Source: Lacicoccus halitifaciens (GTDB lineage Bacteria > Bacillota > Bacilli > Staphylococcales > Salinicoccaceae). Taken from it: a stretch of DNA of 64,000 bases. The number at the start of each line of letters is the position of its first letter. The first letter of the stretch is position 1. The stretch spans positions 1 through 64,000 of the forward strand of contig NZ_JBDZDV010000001.1 of the NCBI RefSeq assembly GCF_040544485.1. Direction: 5' to 3'. This document shows positions 40,614 to 49,442 of the stretch, piece after piece. Under the pieces are notes generated by a model. It had not been told where the DNA came from. It did not search any database and worked only from the letters and a program-made list of their open reading frames with translations. The translations under genes were made by a program, and so were the position numbers.

Positions 40614-42271
40614 ATCACCAGGAAGCATTGACTACGCAGGTCTTCACTCTGATCGACTGCCTTTACGCACGTGGCATGGAAGAAGTCGTCATCTCACCGG
40701 GCTCAAGGTCCACGCCGCTCGCGCTGGCTGCAGAGATCCATCCGGGGATCACAACTTACATTCATCCGGATGAGCGGAGCGCCGCGTTTTTCGGCCTCGG
40801 GCTCGGGAAGAAAGACAGGAAGCCGGTGGGGCTGATATGCACTTCAGGGACTGCTGCTGCAAACTATACGCCGGCGGTCGCGGAAGCGGGCCTCAGCCGA
40901 TCACCGCTCGTGCTCCTGACTTCGGACAGGCCTGCAGAACTTCAAAACATCGGTGCGCCCCAGGCGATCGACCAGGCGGATATGTACAGCAATTATGTAT
41001 CATACTACACGGAGCTGCCGGTTGCCGAGGGGACGCAGGATTATACGGGCCTCGTAGAGACGAAAGTGATGCAAGCTGCACAGTTCTTTACAGGTACGAA
41101 TACAGGACCGGTCCATTTCAACATACCGATCCGTGAGCCGCTGATGCCGGACTTGAGCCGGACGGATTTATTCCACAGGGAAAAGAACGAAACGGCGGAA
41201 CGGACGATCCATAACAATGTTGAAAAACTGACGGGTGACATAATGATCATACTCGGTGAGACGTCACGCCCACTTGATGATTTGGAGGCGGTCTTCAGCC
41301 AGGAAAATGTAACAGTGATCGCAGATCCGAGGCAGCATGCACGCCTCGGCAGTGAACATATCGTCACGACGCACGACCTGATGTTTTCAACTTTTTCAGA
41401 AGAACAGCTGCAGCAGCTCGAAAACGCACTCGATTACATCGTGCGTGTCGGGGAGCCCGTCACATCGAAACTGACGAACCGTTTCCTGAGCAATGCTTCA
41501 GTTCCACAGATACTGGTCAGTGAATACGACGGCCTGAAAACATTCCCGGTGCCGCCAGGCGCGGCTTACACGGGGGATGCCGGTGAGATACTTAAAGACC
41601 TGATCGGAGCGGGTGAAGCGTCACCCGTGAAGGAGATGTTCACCCGGCTCGACCGGGAGATAAAGAATCATATCGAAGAGAAAATCGGGGACTACGATGA
41701 TGAAGGGCGTTTCATGCATGAAGTCCTCAGGCGTTCACCGGACGAGATCGTCTTCGCCTCGAGCAGCATGCCGATTCGGGATGTCGAGCGTTATGACACG
41801 CGGCTCAAGCACAAAATCTATGCCAACCGCGGTGCGAACGGGATCGACGGCGTGGTTTCAACTGCGATTGCGATGGCTGCGAGTGACAGCGTCACGCTCG
41901 TCATCGGGGACATTGCACTTTATCATGATATGAACGGGCTCGTCATGGCTAAATTGAATGATATCGACATCAACATCGTCGTGTTCAACAATGACGGCGG
42001 CGGCATATTCAACTTTTTGCCGCAGTACGAAAATAAAGACCATTTTGAGCGGCTGTTCGGCACACCGCTCGGCCTGGACTTTGAACATACCGCAAAACTT
42101 TATGACTTCAATTACTCCAAGATCGAATCGACGGCCGACCTTGATGAATTGGTGATTCCGCAATCCGGTAGGAACCTGATTGAAATCATGACGGACCGCA
42201 CCGATAACCTGAACTCACATCAGGCACTCAAAAAAGAAATCGGACAGCTGGTGAAAAAATTTGAAATTTAA
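40610..42271 (+). CDS. menD: SEPHCHC synthase (menaquinone biosynthesis)
   Basis: A 553-residue thiamine-diphosphate enzyme that joins isochorismate with 2-oxoglutarate. VVISPGSRSTPLALA near the N-terminus and the ThDP-binding VIGDIALYHDMNGL ... VFNNDGGGIFNFLPQ are intact. The start is TTG 40610, seven bases after GGAGG (40598-40602) and overlapping the menF stop; the longest frame would start inside menF and is rejected. Confidence 0.94.
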   Translation: MNHQEALTTQVFTLIDCLYARGMEEVVISPGSRSTPLALAAEIHPGITTYIHPDERSAAFFGLGLGKKDRKPVGLICTSGTAAANYTPAVAEAGLSRSPLVLLTSDRPAELQNIGAPQAIDQADMYSNYVSYYTELPVAEGTQDYTGLVETKVMQAAQFFTGTNTGPVHFNIPIREPLMPDLSRTDLFHREKNETAERTIHNNVEKLTGDIMIILGETSRPLDDLEAVFSQENVTVIADPRQHARLGSEHIVTTHDLMFSTFSEEQLQQLENALDYIVRVGEPVTSKLTNRFLSNASVPQILVSEYDGLKTFPVPPGAAYTGDAGEILKDLIGAGEASPVKEMFTRLDREIKNHIEEKIGDYDDEGRFMHEVLRRSPDEIVFASSSMPIRDVERYDTRLKHKIYANRGANGIDGVVSTAIAMAASDSVTLVIGDIALYHDMNGLVMAKLNDIDINIVVFNNDGGGIFNFLPQYENKDHFERLFGTPLGLDFEHTAKLYDFNYSKIESTADLDELVIPQSGRNLIEIMTDRTDNLNSHQALKKEIGQLVKKFEI

Positions 42272-43046
42272 ATTGCATCATCACTTCATCGGTAACGGCC
42301 GTGACGAAACCGTGCTGCTGCTGCACGGCTTCATGGCCGACTCAGGCAGTCTTGCAGGTGTCGGTGCCGGCCTCGGCGGGCGGTTCAATATACTCTATGT
42401 TGACCTGCCGGGTTTCGGGGGCACGCAGAGCACGGGACATGACTATGATATGGAAGTGCTCTCCGGCGCCCTTGAAAATAAGCTGGATGAGCTTGAACTC
42501 CAAAAAGTGCATGTCTTCGGTTACTCCATGGGCGGCAGAGTCGCCTTATCGTTCGCGATATACCATCCGGAGCGTGTCCGTTCATTGATACTGGAAAGTG
42601 CATCCCCTGGACTCAGGACCGCGTCTGACAGGGAAGCGCGACAGGAGATTGATGAAGCGCGTGCAGTGAAGATCACGGATGATTACCGGGCTTTCCTCGA
42701 TGAATGGGAGAGCATGGGTTTATTCCAGTCGCAGCAGTCCCTGCCGAAAGGGACATTCCAAAAACAGCGGAAGATGCGCGAATCGCAGATACCGGAAGAA
42801 GTGGCGGACAGTCTCAGGAAATACGGCACAGGCGTCCAGCCGGCGTATTGGGACAGGCTGTCAGAACTCAAGATGCCGGTGCTGCTGATCGCCGGGGAGC
42901 GGGACTCTAAGTTCGTCTCCATCAACGAAGAAATGCAGGAAAGCATACCCCATGCAAGATTTGAGGTCGTGGAAGGTGCCGGACACAACATTCATTTAGA
43001 ATCACAGGAAAAATTTGATACAATGATATCAGAGTTTTTAACTTAG
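42261..43046 (+). CDS. menH: SHCHC synthase (alpha/beta hydrolase)
   Basis: A 261-residue hydrolase-fold lyase removing pyruvate from SEPHCHC. Nucleophile elbow GYSMGG (Ser about residue 86), with Asp in AGERDSKF and His in GAGHNIHLE completing the triad. The start is a TTG that overlaps the end of menD by 11 bases, preceded by GGTGA. Tight coupling to menD and menB supports the assignment. Confidence 0.92.
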   Translation: MKFKLHHHFIGNGRDETVLLLHGFMADSGSLAGVGAGLGGRFNILYVDLPGFGGTQSTGHDYDMEVLSGALENKLDELELQKVHVFGYSMGGRVALSFAIYHPERVRSLILESASPGLRTASDREARQEIDEARAVKITDDYRAFLDEWESMGLFQSQQSLPKGTFQKQRKMRESQIPEEVADSLRKYGTGVQPAYWDRLSELKMPVLLIAGERDSKFVSINEEMQESIPHARFEVVEGAGHNIHLESQEKFDTMISEFLT

Positions 43047-43059
43047 GAGGCAAATGATT

Positions 43060-43878
43060 ATGGCAGTAGAATGGCAAACGTTAAAAGAATACAGAGAGAT
43101 AAAATATGAGTATTACAACGGCATCGGCAAGATCACGATCAACCGTCCGGAAGTGCGCAATGCATTCACGCCGCTCACGGTCCAGGAGATGATCGACGCA
43201 TTCACCCGTGCACGCGACAATCAGGATATCAGCGTCATCGTTTTGACGGGTGAGGGCGACCTTGCATTTTGTTCAGGCGGAGACCAGAAAGTGCGCGGTC
43301 ACGGCGGTTACGTCGGGGAAGATGAGATTCCGAGACTGAACGTGCTCGACCTTCAAAGGCTGATCCGCGTCATTCCTAAACCGGTTGTGGCAATGGTTGC
43401 AGGTTATGCGATCGGCGGCGGTCATGTGCTGCATGTCGTCTGTGACCTGACGATTGCTGCTGACAATGCGAGATTCGGACAGACCGGTCCAAAAGTCGGT
43501 TCATTCGATGCAGGCTACGGTTCAGGGTATCTTGCAAGGATCGTCGGCCATAAGAAAGCACGTGAAATCTGGTACTTATGCCGCCAGTACAATGCGGACG
43601 AGGCGCTTGAAATGGGTCTTGTCAACACGGTGGTGCCGCTTGAGAGCCTGGAAGACGAAACGATCAAGTGGTGTGAGCAGATGATGGAACACTCACCGAC
43701 CGCACTCCGTTTCCTGAAAGCTGCCATGAACGCCGACACGGACGGCCTCGCCGGTCTCCAGCAGATGGCGGGCGATGCGACGCTTCTATACTACACGACA
43801 GAAGAAGCGAAAGAAGGCCGCGATGCATTCAAAGAGAAAAGGAAACCGGATTTCGATCAATTCCCGAAATTCCCGTAA
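43060..43878 (+). CDS. menB: 1,4-dihydroxy-2-naphthoyl-CoA synthase
   Basis: A 272-residue crotonase-fold enzyme that cyclises O-succinylbenzoyl-CoA. Diagnostic blocks are NRPEVRNAFTPLTVQEMIDA, FCSGGDQKVRGHGGYVG and GPKVGSFDAGYGSGYLAR, plus the C-terminal FDQFPKFP. The ATG at 43060 is nine bases after GGAGG; another ATG two codons earlier is too close. Confidence 0.96.
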   Translation: MAVEWQTLKEYREIKYEYYNGIGKITINRPEVRNAFTPLTVQEMIDAFTRARDNQDISVIVLTGEGDLAFCSGGDQKVRGHGGYVGEDEIPRLNVLDLQRLIRVIPKPVVAMVAGYAIGGGHVLHVVCDLTIAADNARFGQTGPKVGSFDAGYGSGYLARIVGHKKAREIWYLCRQYNADEALEMGLVNTVVPLESLEDETIKWCEQMMEHSPTALRFLKAAMNADTDGLAGLQQMAGDATLLYYTTEEAKEGRDAFKEKRKPDFDQFPKFP

Positions 43879-43883
43879 AAATC

Positions 43884-43909
43884 AAACCCATCCGAGTGAT
43901 GGGTTTTTT
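43884..43909 (+). terminator. Intrinsic terminator/attenuator between menB and menE
   Basis: A 9-bp stem AAACCCATC/GATGGGTTT (43884-43892 with 43898-43906) with a T tract. The menE ribosome site (GAGGTG) starts at once after it, so it could reduce menE expression relative to menB. Confidence 0.85.
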
Positions 43910-43921
43910 GAGGTGTCAAAT

Positions 43922-45322
43922 ATGGAGAACTGGCTGAAAACAGCAAGTGAAGCGGCGCCGGAGAAAACCGCCGTCAAGTTCAATTCCGAAACGATCACAT
44001 ATTCAGAACTGTACAGGGAGGCCCGCACGCTTGCCGGGAAGATAAAGTCCCTCGGCGTGGACAGGATCGGCGTCTTCATCTACAACTCATCCGAATCGTT
44101 GAAGCTCATCCATGCAATGATGCAGGCCCGCATCGAAATGGTCCTCATCAATACAAGGCTCACGCCCCATGAAATCGAGCAGCAATTGAATGATGTCGGG
44201 GTCACGATGATCATAACGACAAAACCGCTTGAAATGGACGGCTTTGAAGTGGTCCGTTTCAAGGCGTTGTATGATCTGAAGCCTGTCCCGCTGGAAGAGC
44301 GTCCCATCAACGGGGATGATATACTCTCCATCATGTTCACATCCGGGACGACCGGCCGTGCAAAGGCCGTCAAGCAGACGTATGCCAATCATTACGCTTC
44401 CGCCGAAGGCTGTGAGAAGCGGTTCGGTTACGGTACAGACAGTGTATGGCTGCAGGTGAACCCGATCTTTCATATATCCGGTCTGTCGATCGTTTTGAGG
44501 TGCGTCATCGCACAGTGCACGAATATCCTCGTGGATAAATTTGATGAGGAAAAGATATTTGGACTTATGAAAGAGGAAAAGGTCACCCATACGAGCCTCG
44601 TCCCCATAATGCTGCAGCGGCTGCTGAAAGTCGGCAGCGATTTCGGGACGCACCTTGAAGGGATACTGCTCGGCGGGGCGGGCGTCACGAAAAAGGTGCT
44701 CAAGGAAGCGCTCGATAACGGACTTCCGGTATACAACTCATTCGGCATGACAGAGACATGCTCGCAGATTGTCTCAATTCCATATACTGATGGCAAGATT
44801 CTGGACGGCACCGTCGGAAAGGCGCTCCACAATGTCGAGTTGAAAGTGGATGCAGGCGGTGAACTGCTGGTAAGGGCGGAAAATGTCACCCCGGGATATT
44901 TGAATGCGGAGATGGAAATCATAGACGGTTATTTCAGGACCGGTGATCTCGCCCGGCTGGATGAGGAAGGCTACCTTTATATACTGGACCGGCGCAGGGA
45001 TCTGATCATCAGCGGCGGTGAAAACATCTATCCAAAAGAGATAGAGGACAGGGTACATGAAGTGGACGGCGTGGAAAATTGTGTCGTCATCAAGGCGAGT
45101 GACGCGCAGTGGGGCGAGACCCCGGTCCTCCTGGTCCAGGGTGATGCCGGAATCAGAGAAGATATCCTGAAGCATCTCACTGAGACGCTCGCAAGATACA
45201 AGATGCCGAGGGAAATCCATTTCGTGGATGAAGTCATCATGACATCGACGGGCAAAGTCTCGCGGCAGAAAAATTATAAAAAGTATATAAAAAATCACCA
45301 GTCCGGGATTCCGGACCAGTGA
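43922..45322 (+). CDS. menE: O-succinylbenzoate-CoA ligase
   Basis: A 466-residue acyl-adenylate-forming enzyme. ATP-binding loop SIMFTSGTTGRAKAVKQTY (about residue 145), A5 motif NSFGMTETCSQ, and the hinge/A8 block YFRTGDLARLDEEGYLYILDRRRD. It activates OSB for MenB. GAGGTG lies upstream of ATG 43922. Its last ten codons are part of the terminator hairpin shared with yidD. A menC gene is not next to it, unlike in Staphylococcus aureus. Confidence 0.94.
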   Translation: MENWLKTASEAAPEKTAVKFNSETITYSELYREARTLAGKIKSLGVDRIGVFIYNSSESLKLIHAMMQARIEMVLINTRLTPHEIEQQLNDVGVTMIITTKPLEMDGFEVVRFKALYDLKPVPLEERPINGDDILSIMFTSGTTGRAKAVKQTYANHYASAEGCEKRFGYGTDSVWLQVNPIFHISGLSIVLRCVIAQCTNILVDKFDEEKIFGLMKEEKVTHTSLVPIMLQRLLKVGSDFGTHLEGILLGGAGVTKKVLKEALDNGLPVYNSFGMTETCSQIVSIPYTDGKILDGTVGKALHNVELKVDAGGELLVRAENVTPGYLNAEMEIIDGYFRTGDLARLDEEGYLYILDRRRDLIISGGENIYPKEIEDRVHEVDGVENCVVIKASDAQWGETPVLLVQGDAGIREDILKHLTETLARYKMPREIHFVDEVIMTSTGKVSRQKNYKKYIKNHQSGIPDQ

Positions 45323-45330
45323 TTTTATTT
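45291..45330. terminator. Shared menE/yidD terminator
   Basis: A 16-bp stem with a two-base internal mismatch (45291-45306 with 45311-45326) and T-rich tails lies over the 3' ends of both convergent genes. Confidence 0.8.
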
Positions 45331-45564
45331 TCCATCAGGATAGTTTTTGGGATTCAGGGGTACAGGATCATAACCGCCCGGGTGGAACGGATGGCATTTC
45401 AATATACGCTTTACAGCCATCCAGCTCCCCTTCAGCGCCCCGTGCTCCTGAACCGCTTCTATGCCGTAATTGCTGCATGTCGGGTTGAACCTGCATGAAG
45501 GCGGGAACATCGGCGAAATGGCTTTTTGATAGAAACGGAATATATATATGACGATCTTTTTCAT
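45325..45564 (-). CDS. yidD: Membrane protein insertion efficiency factor YidD
   Basis: A 79-residue protein with the family hallmark YQKAISPMFPPSCRFNPTCSNYGIEA and CHPFHPGGYDPVP; an amphipathic N-terminal helix attaches it to the membrane. It assists YidC-dependent insertion. GGTGAAATC precedes the ATG. Confidence 0.94.
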   Translation of the reverse strand: MKKIVIYIFRFYQKAISPMFPPSCRFNPTCSNYGIEAVQEHGALKGSWMAVKRILKCHPFHPGGYDPVPLNPKNYPDGK

Positions 45565-45647
45565 GATTTCACCAGATTTTTTATTATTTTATACATAATA
45601 ATGATAAAGGGTATACCGAGATTAGGCAAATAAAGGATGCTGATGAT

Positions 45648-46106
45648 ATGAAGGAATTTACGGATTTTGAAGGCAGAAGAGTGACGTTCACTGAAGACCG
45701 GCTGGATGATACGAAACATGTGCTTGCAATACCGAAGTTCAATCATAAGTACTTGTTCACACGCCATAAAGTCCGCGGCGTGGAATTCCCCGGCGGAAAA
45801 GTCGAAGCGGGGGAGACGCTGGAAGAAGCGGTGCAGAGGGAACTGTTCGAAGAGACCGGCGCCTCCGTGGAGGACTTGAAGTTCGTCGGCACCTACACGG
45901 TGCATGCGGAAAAGCCGTTCAACAAGGCTGTCTTCCATGTTGAAGTGCGCGATCTCACCTTCAGGTGTGAGTATATGGAGACACACGGACCTGAGATGTT
46001 TGATGCCGTCGACGACATCCCGGGTGAGGAGAGAAGCGTGCTGCTGGAGGATGAGTGCATCCTTTATTTATATGAGGAGAGCAGGGGAGATGCGTTCTTC
46101 GGATAA
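45648..46106 (+). CDS. ytkD: Nudix hydrolase YtkD
   Basis: A 152-residue Nudix enzyme. The Nudix box is complete: GGKVEAGETLEEAVQRE then LFEETGA (about residues 49-72). YtkD of Bacillus hydrolyses 8-oxo-dGTP and other nucleoside triphosphates; the N-terminal DFEGRRVTFTE matches this subgroup. A ribosome site AGGATG is weak. A 51-bp repeat array begins nine bases after its stop. Confidence 0.86.
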   Translation: MKEFTDFEGRRVTFTEDRLDDTKHVLAIPKFNHKYLFTRHKVRGVEFPGGKVEAGETLEEAVQRELFEETGASVEDLKFVGTYTVHAEKPFNKAVFHVEVRDLTFRCEYMETHGPEMFDAVDDIPGEERSVLLEDECILYLYEESRGDAFFG

Positions 46107-46114
46107 TGAGTTTT

Positions 46115-46355
46115 CCGATTTGAATGGGAATAAATACCCTCGCCAAATCGGAAAGTCGTTCGAAAAGCGATCTGGGCGCCCATATTTTGTGGCTCAAATC
46201 GGATATGCTTATTCAAACCGATCTCAGGCAGCAAATCAGGCTCTGCAAATCGGATAAGCTTGCGAAAAACGATCACACGGGATAAATAAAGGCCTGCAAA
46301 TCGGATTTACCTGCAAAAACCGATCAAACGCGATGGAAATCTCCGTTCAAATCGA
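46115..46355. repeat. 51-bp tandem repeat array, locus 2 (five units)
   Basis: CAAATCGG starts at 46144, 46195, 46246, 46297 and (as CAAATCGA) 46348: a strict 51-base period. The partner motif CGATC occurs at 46168, 46219, 46270 and 46321, again 51 bases apart (CCGATC in two units). It lies 23-24 bases from CAAATCGG, the same offset that places CCGATTTG in locus 1. A CCGATTTG copy opens the array at 46115. The right-hand half-motif is more degenerate than in locus 1. About 300 bases between ytkD and the opuA operon hold this array and a terminator and no gene. Confidence 0.88.
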
Positions 46356-46373
46356 ATTACTGTAGAAACAAAA

Positions 46374-46407
46374 ATCCCCTGACATCTCAAAAAGATGCCA
46401 GGGGGTC
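46374..46407 (-). terminator. Terminator of the opuA-type operon
   Basis: A stem CCCCTGACATC/GATGCCAGGGG with one mismatch has an ATTTTTGTTT tail on the minus strand. Confidence 0.82.
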
Positions 46408-46413
46408 TTTGTT

Positions 46414-47331
46414 TTACTCAGTCCACTCTGATACTAAATCGGCGTTGTCTTCAACCCAAGTTTCAGCAGCTTCCTGTGGAGAAGCGCCCTGCTCGATTTC
46501 AAGCATCACTTCTTCCATGTGGTCGGTTTCCCAATAGAAATTATCGAGTACACTGTATGCATGCGGGCTGTCCGCTTCAAGGTCCTGTCTTACGATCGTG
46601 TTGATCGTCTCAGCTTCCCCGAAGGAACCTTCCGGATCTTCAAGATATTTGAGGTCGAATTCCTGGAACTTCCAGTGCGGTGACCATCCGGTCACGACGA
46701 TTTCTTCACCGTTCTCGACGGCACTTCTGAGTTCAGTCGCCATGGCGCCTGATGAGGAAGTCTGTACTTCCCAGTCACTCAAGTTTTCATAATCTTCGTC
46801 AACAGCTCTTTCAGCTGCCTGGACGACGCCTGCACCCGGTTCGATGCCCGTCACCGTCTGGTTCGCTTCATCGCCGAGGTCGGCGATTGAATCGACAGGG
46901 AAGTCTTCAGGGACGACCATGCCGATTGCGGCACCTTCAAGGTTCGGCCCGAGGTCGACAATGTCGCCTTCGTATTCATCGTACAGGTTACCGTGTGTCA
47001 GCGGCAGCCATGCACTGACCATCGCATCCGCCTCATCCGTTGCGATGGACTGCCACATTACGGCGTTGTCCAAAGGTGTGATTTCAACGTTGTAACCTTC
47101 ATCCTGCAGGACTTTCTGAATCACGTGTGTGGACGCGATCTCCGAATCCCACTCCACATATGAAAGTGTGAGGTCTTCCTCACCAAGGTCGCCTGTTGCT
47201 TCAGAACCTTCTTCTCCGGTGCTGTCTGCACTGTCTTCTTCGCCAGTGTCTGTTTCTGCACCCTCATCACCACATGCAGCAAGCACGAGTGTCAGAGCGG
47301 CTGTAAGAAATAAAAGATGCCATTTCTTCAT
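46414..47331 (-). CDS. opuAC: Glycine betaine/proline betaine-binding lipoprotein
   Basis: A 305-residue lipoprotein with signal MKKWHLLFLTAALTLVLAAC and an acidic linker of about 25 residues. The OpuAC fold has the conserved binding-site tryptophans (LSYVEWDSEIAS, AMVSAWLPLTHGN, VTGWSPHWKF). The ATG at 47331 follows CAGGAGG. Third gene of an ATPase-permease-binding-protein operon. Confidence 0.9.
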   Translation of the reverse strand: MKKWHLLFLTAALTLVLAACGDEGAETDTGEEDSADSTGEEGSEATGDLGEEDLTLSYVEWDSEIASTHVIQKVLQDEGYNVEITPLDNAVMWQSIATDEADAMVSAWLPLTHGNLYDEYEGDIVDLGPNLEGAAIGMVVPEDFPVDSIADLGDEANQTVTGIEPGAGVVQAAERAVDEDYENLSDWEVQTSSSGAMATELRSAVENGEEIVVTGWSPHWKFQEFDLKYLEDPEGSFGEAETINTIVRQDLEADSPHAYSVLDNFYWETDHMEEVMLEIEQGASPQEAAETWVEDNADLVSEWTE

Positions 47332-47353
47332 AATAAATCCTCCTGTATATATT

Positions 47354-48193
47354 TTATTTATTTGTACTGCCGGACTGGGTGAATCGGTCAATGATGATTG
47401 CCAATATGACGATTCCAAGTCCCGCAACAAATCCTGGTCCAACTTGAGCCCTTTGGAGCGAGCTCAATACTTCTGTACCCAATCCCGGCGCGCCGATCAT
47501 GGATGCGATGACGACCATCGAAAGTGCAAGCATGATCGTCTGGTTGATGCCTGCCATGATGGACGGTCTTGCCAGGGGCAGCTGCACTTTGAGCAGTTTC
47601 TGCATCGGTGTCGTACCGAATGAGTCACTCGCTTCAATCAATTCTGTAGAAATTTGCCTGATGCCGAGGTTGGTCAATCTGATCGTCGGTGGTGAGGCAA
47701 AAATCACCGATGCAAATACACCCGGCACCATACCGATCCCGAAAAATGCCACTGCCGGTATCAGATAGACGAAAGCCGGCATCGTCTGCATCAGATCGAG
47801 TATCGGCTTCATGATCGTTTCAAAAACATCGCTCTTCGACATCAATATGCCGAGCGGCACACCGATCACAATCGATATCAATCCACTGATGATGACGAGC
47901 GTCGTCGTATCAATAAAGTTCTCCCATAAGCCCTGGTTCTGTATGAACAAAAGGCCGATGCCTATAAGTATTGGGGAGAGGATCTTCTTCTTCATGAAGA
48001 TGACCGACAGGCCCATCACGATCAGTATGAATATTAAAGGCGGTATAAACTCCAGTATATTGATGATCCAATTCATCAAAGTGCCGAGATAATTGTTGAT
48101 CGGATCGAAAATGAAGTCGAAGGCGCTGGTGACCCATCTGACAAAGTCCGAAGTCCATTCAGAAAGGGGGAGGCGGGGGAGATTATCTAACAT
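47354..48193 (-). CDS. opuAB: Glycine betaine ABC permease
   Basis: A 279-residue permease (ProW/OpuAB type) with an N-terminal amphipathic extension, about six helices, and the EAA loop ELIEASDSFGTTPMQKL. The ATG at 48193 follows GAGGTGG and overlaps the ATPase stop by 11 bases. Confidence 0.9.
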   Translation of the reverse strand: MLDNLPRLPLSEWTSDFVRWVTSAFDFIFDPINNYLGTLMNWIINILEFIPPLIFILIVMGLSVIFMKKKILSPILIGIGLLFIQNQGLWENFIDTTTLVIISGLISIVIGVPLGILMSKSDVFETIMKPILDLMQTMPAFVYLIPAVAFFGIGMVPGVFASVIFASPPTIRLTNLGIRQISTELIEASDSFGTTPMQKLLKVQLPLARPSIMAGINQTIMLALSMVVIASMIGAPGLGTEVLSSLQRAQVGPGFVAGLGIVILAIIIDRFTQSGSTNK

Positions 48194-49223
48194 CTTCTTC
48201 CACCTCATTTCCTATGGATAAGACTTCGAATACATGCTCGAACTCCACGATGCCGGCGACTTCGCCCTTATCTTTTACAGTGAGCTCCCTCACGCCGTTC
48301 TTGAATGAATAGTATGATTCATATAAGAGCGCCTCTGCATCTATCGCCGGATTGGCATCGGTGTTTTCCTGCGGATTCGCCGGACGCATGATGTGTTTGA
48401 CTTTCAGCACTTTCGAACGGTCGATGTCCTTCACGAAGGCCTTGACGTAGTCATTGGCCGGATTGGTCACAATCTCCTCAGGTGTGCCGACCTGTGCGAT
48501 CTCCCCGTCCTTCATCAGGGCGATCCGGTCCCCGATGCTCAATGCTTCATCGAGGTCATGGGTGATGAAGACGATGGTCTTCTGCATCTTCTGCTGGAGC
48601 TGGAGCAATTCCTGCTGCATTTCTTTCCGAATCAGGGGATCGAGGGCTGAGAATGCTTCGTCCATCAGCAGAATGTCGGTGTCGCTTGCGAGCGCACGGG
48701 CGAGCCCCACACGTTGCTGCATGCCGCCCGACAGCTGATTCGGCTTTTGATTCTCATAACCGCCGAGGCCGACCAGTTCAAGCGCATGCCGCGCTTTTTC
48801 AAGACGGTCTTTTTTAGGGATGCTGCGCACTTCAAGGCCGAATGCGGCATTCTCCAATATAGTCTTGAAAGGGAAGAGGGCGAAGTTCTGGAAGACCATG
48901 CTCAGGTTTTCCCGTCTGAAGTTCCTCAGTTCCCCGGCGCTCAGTTTCGCAACATTTTTCCCTTTGATCATCAGATCACCGACGGTCGGTTCGATCAGCC
49001 GGTTGATCAGCCGGATCAAAGTAGACTTGCCGCTGCCTGAAAGGCCCATGACGACGAAAACCTCACCTTGTTCAATCTTCAGGTTTGCGGATTTTACGGC
49101 GACGGTGGCGCCGGTCGCATCCAGTATTTCATCTTTGGATGCATTATTATGTAATAATTGTTCCACTTCTTTGGTGTATGTCCCAAACACTTTGGTGACA
49201 TCTTTAATTTCTATCACACTCAA
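48183..49223 (-). CDS. opuAA: Glycine betaine ABC ATPase with CBS region
   Basis: A 346-residue ATPase of the ProV/OpuAA type. Walker A GLSGSGKSTLIR, signature LSGGMQQRVG, Walker B ILLMDEAFSALD, and a shortened C-terminal CBS-like region (about 275-345). The N-terminal insertion QLLHNNASKDEILDATGATVAVK is typical of ProV. The start is probably TTG 49223, nine bases after AAGGA; an ATG three codons upstream touches the ribosome site. Confidence 0.9.
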   Translation of the reverse strand: MSVIEIKDVTKVFGTYTKEVEQLLHNNASKDEILDATGATVAVKSANLKIEQGEVFVVMGLSGSGKSTLIRLINRLIEPTVGDLMIKGKNVAKLSAGELRNFRRENLSMVFQNFALFPFKTILENAAFGLEVRSIPKKDRLEKARHALELVGLGGYENQKPNQLSGGMQQRVGLARALASDTDILLMDEAFSALDPLIRKEMQQELLQLQQKMQKTIVFITHDLDEALSIGDRIALMKDGEIAQVGTPEEIVTNPANDYVKAFVKDIDRSKVLKVKHIMRPANPQENTDANPAIDAEALLYESYYSFKNGVRELTVKDKGEVAGIVEFEHVFEVLSIGNEVEEDVR

Positions 49224-49396
49224 AATACCCATTCCTTAATTAAGCTTTTATGTGCTTTATTTTTAATACGACATTATCAACGTTAACATAACGGAATATA
49301 TTAAGCAAACCACCTAATATATGGTTCTATAATATTTATATGTAATAGACTTAGTAAAAGTAACCAAAGATGATGGATTTCCACATGTAATGTAAA

Positions 49397-49424
49397 AACC
49401 CATCTGAGAAAACTCAGATGGGTT
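49397..49424 (-). terminator. pckA terminator
   Basis: A perfect 12-bp stem AACCCATCTGAG/CTCAGATGGGTT (49397-49408 with 49413-49424) with a TTTTTA tail on the minus strand. Confidence 0.9.
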
Positions 49425-49442
49425 TCATATTCTTGAAAAGTA

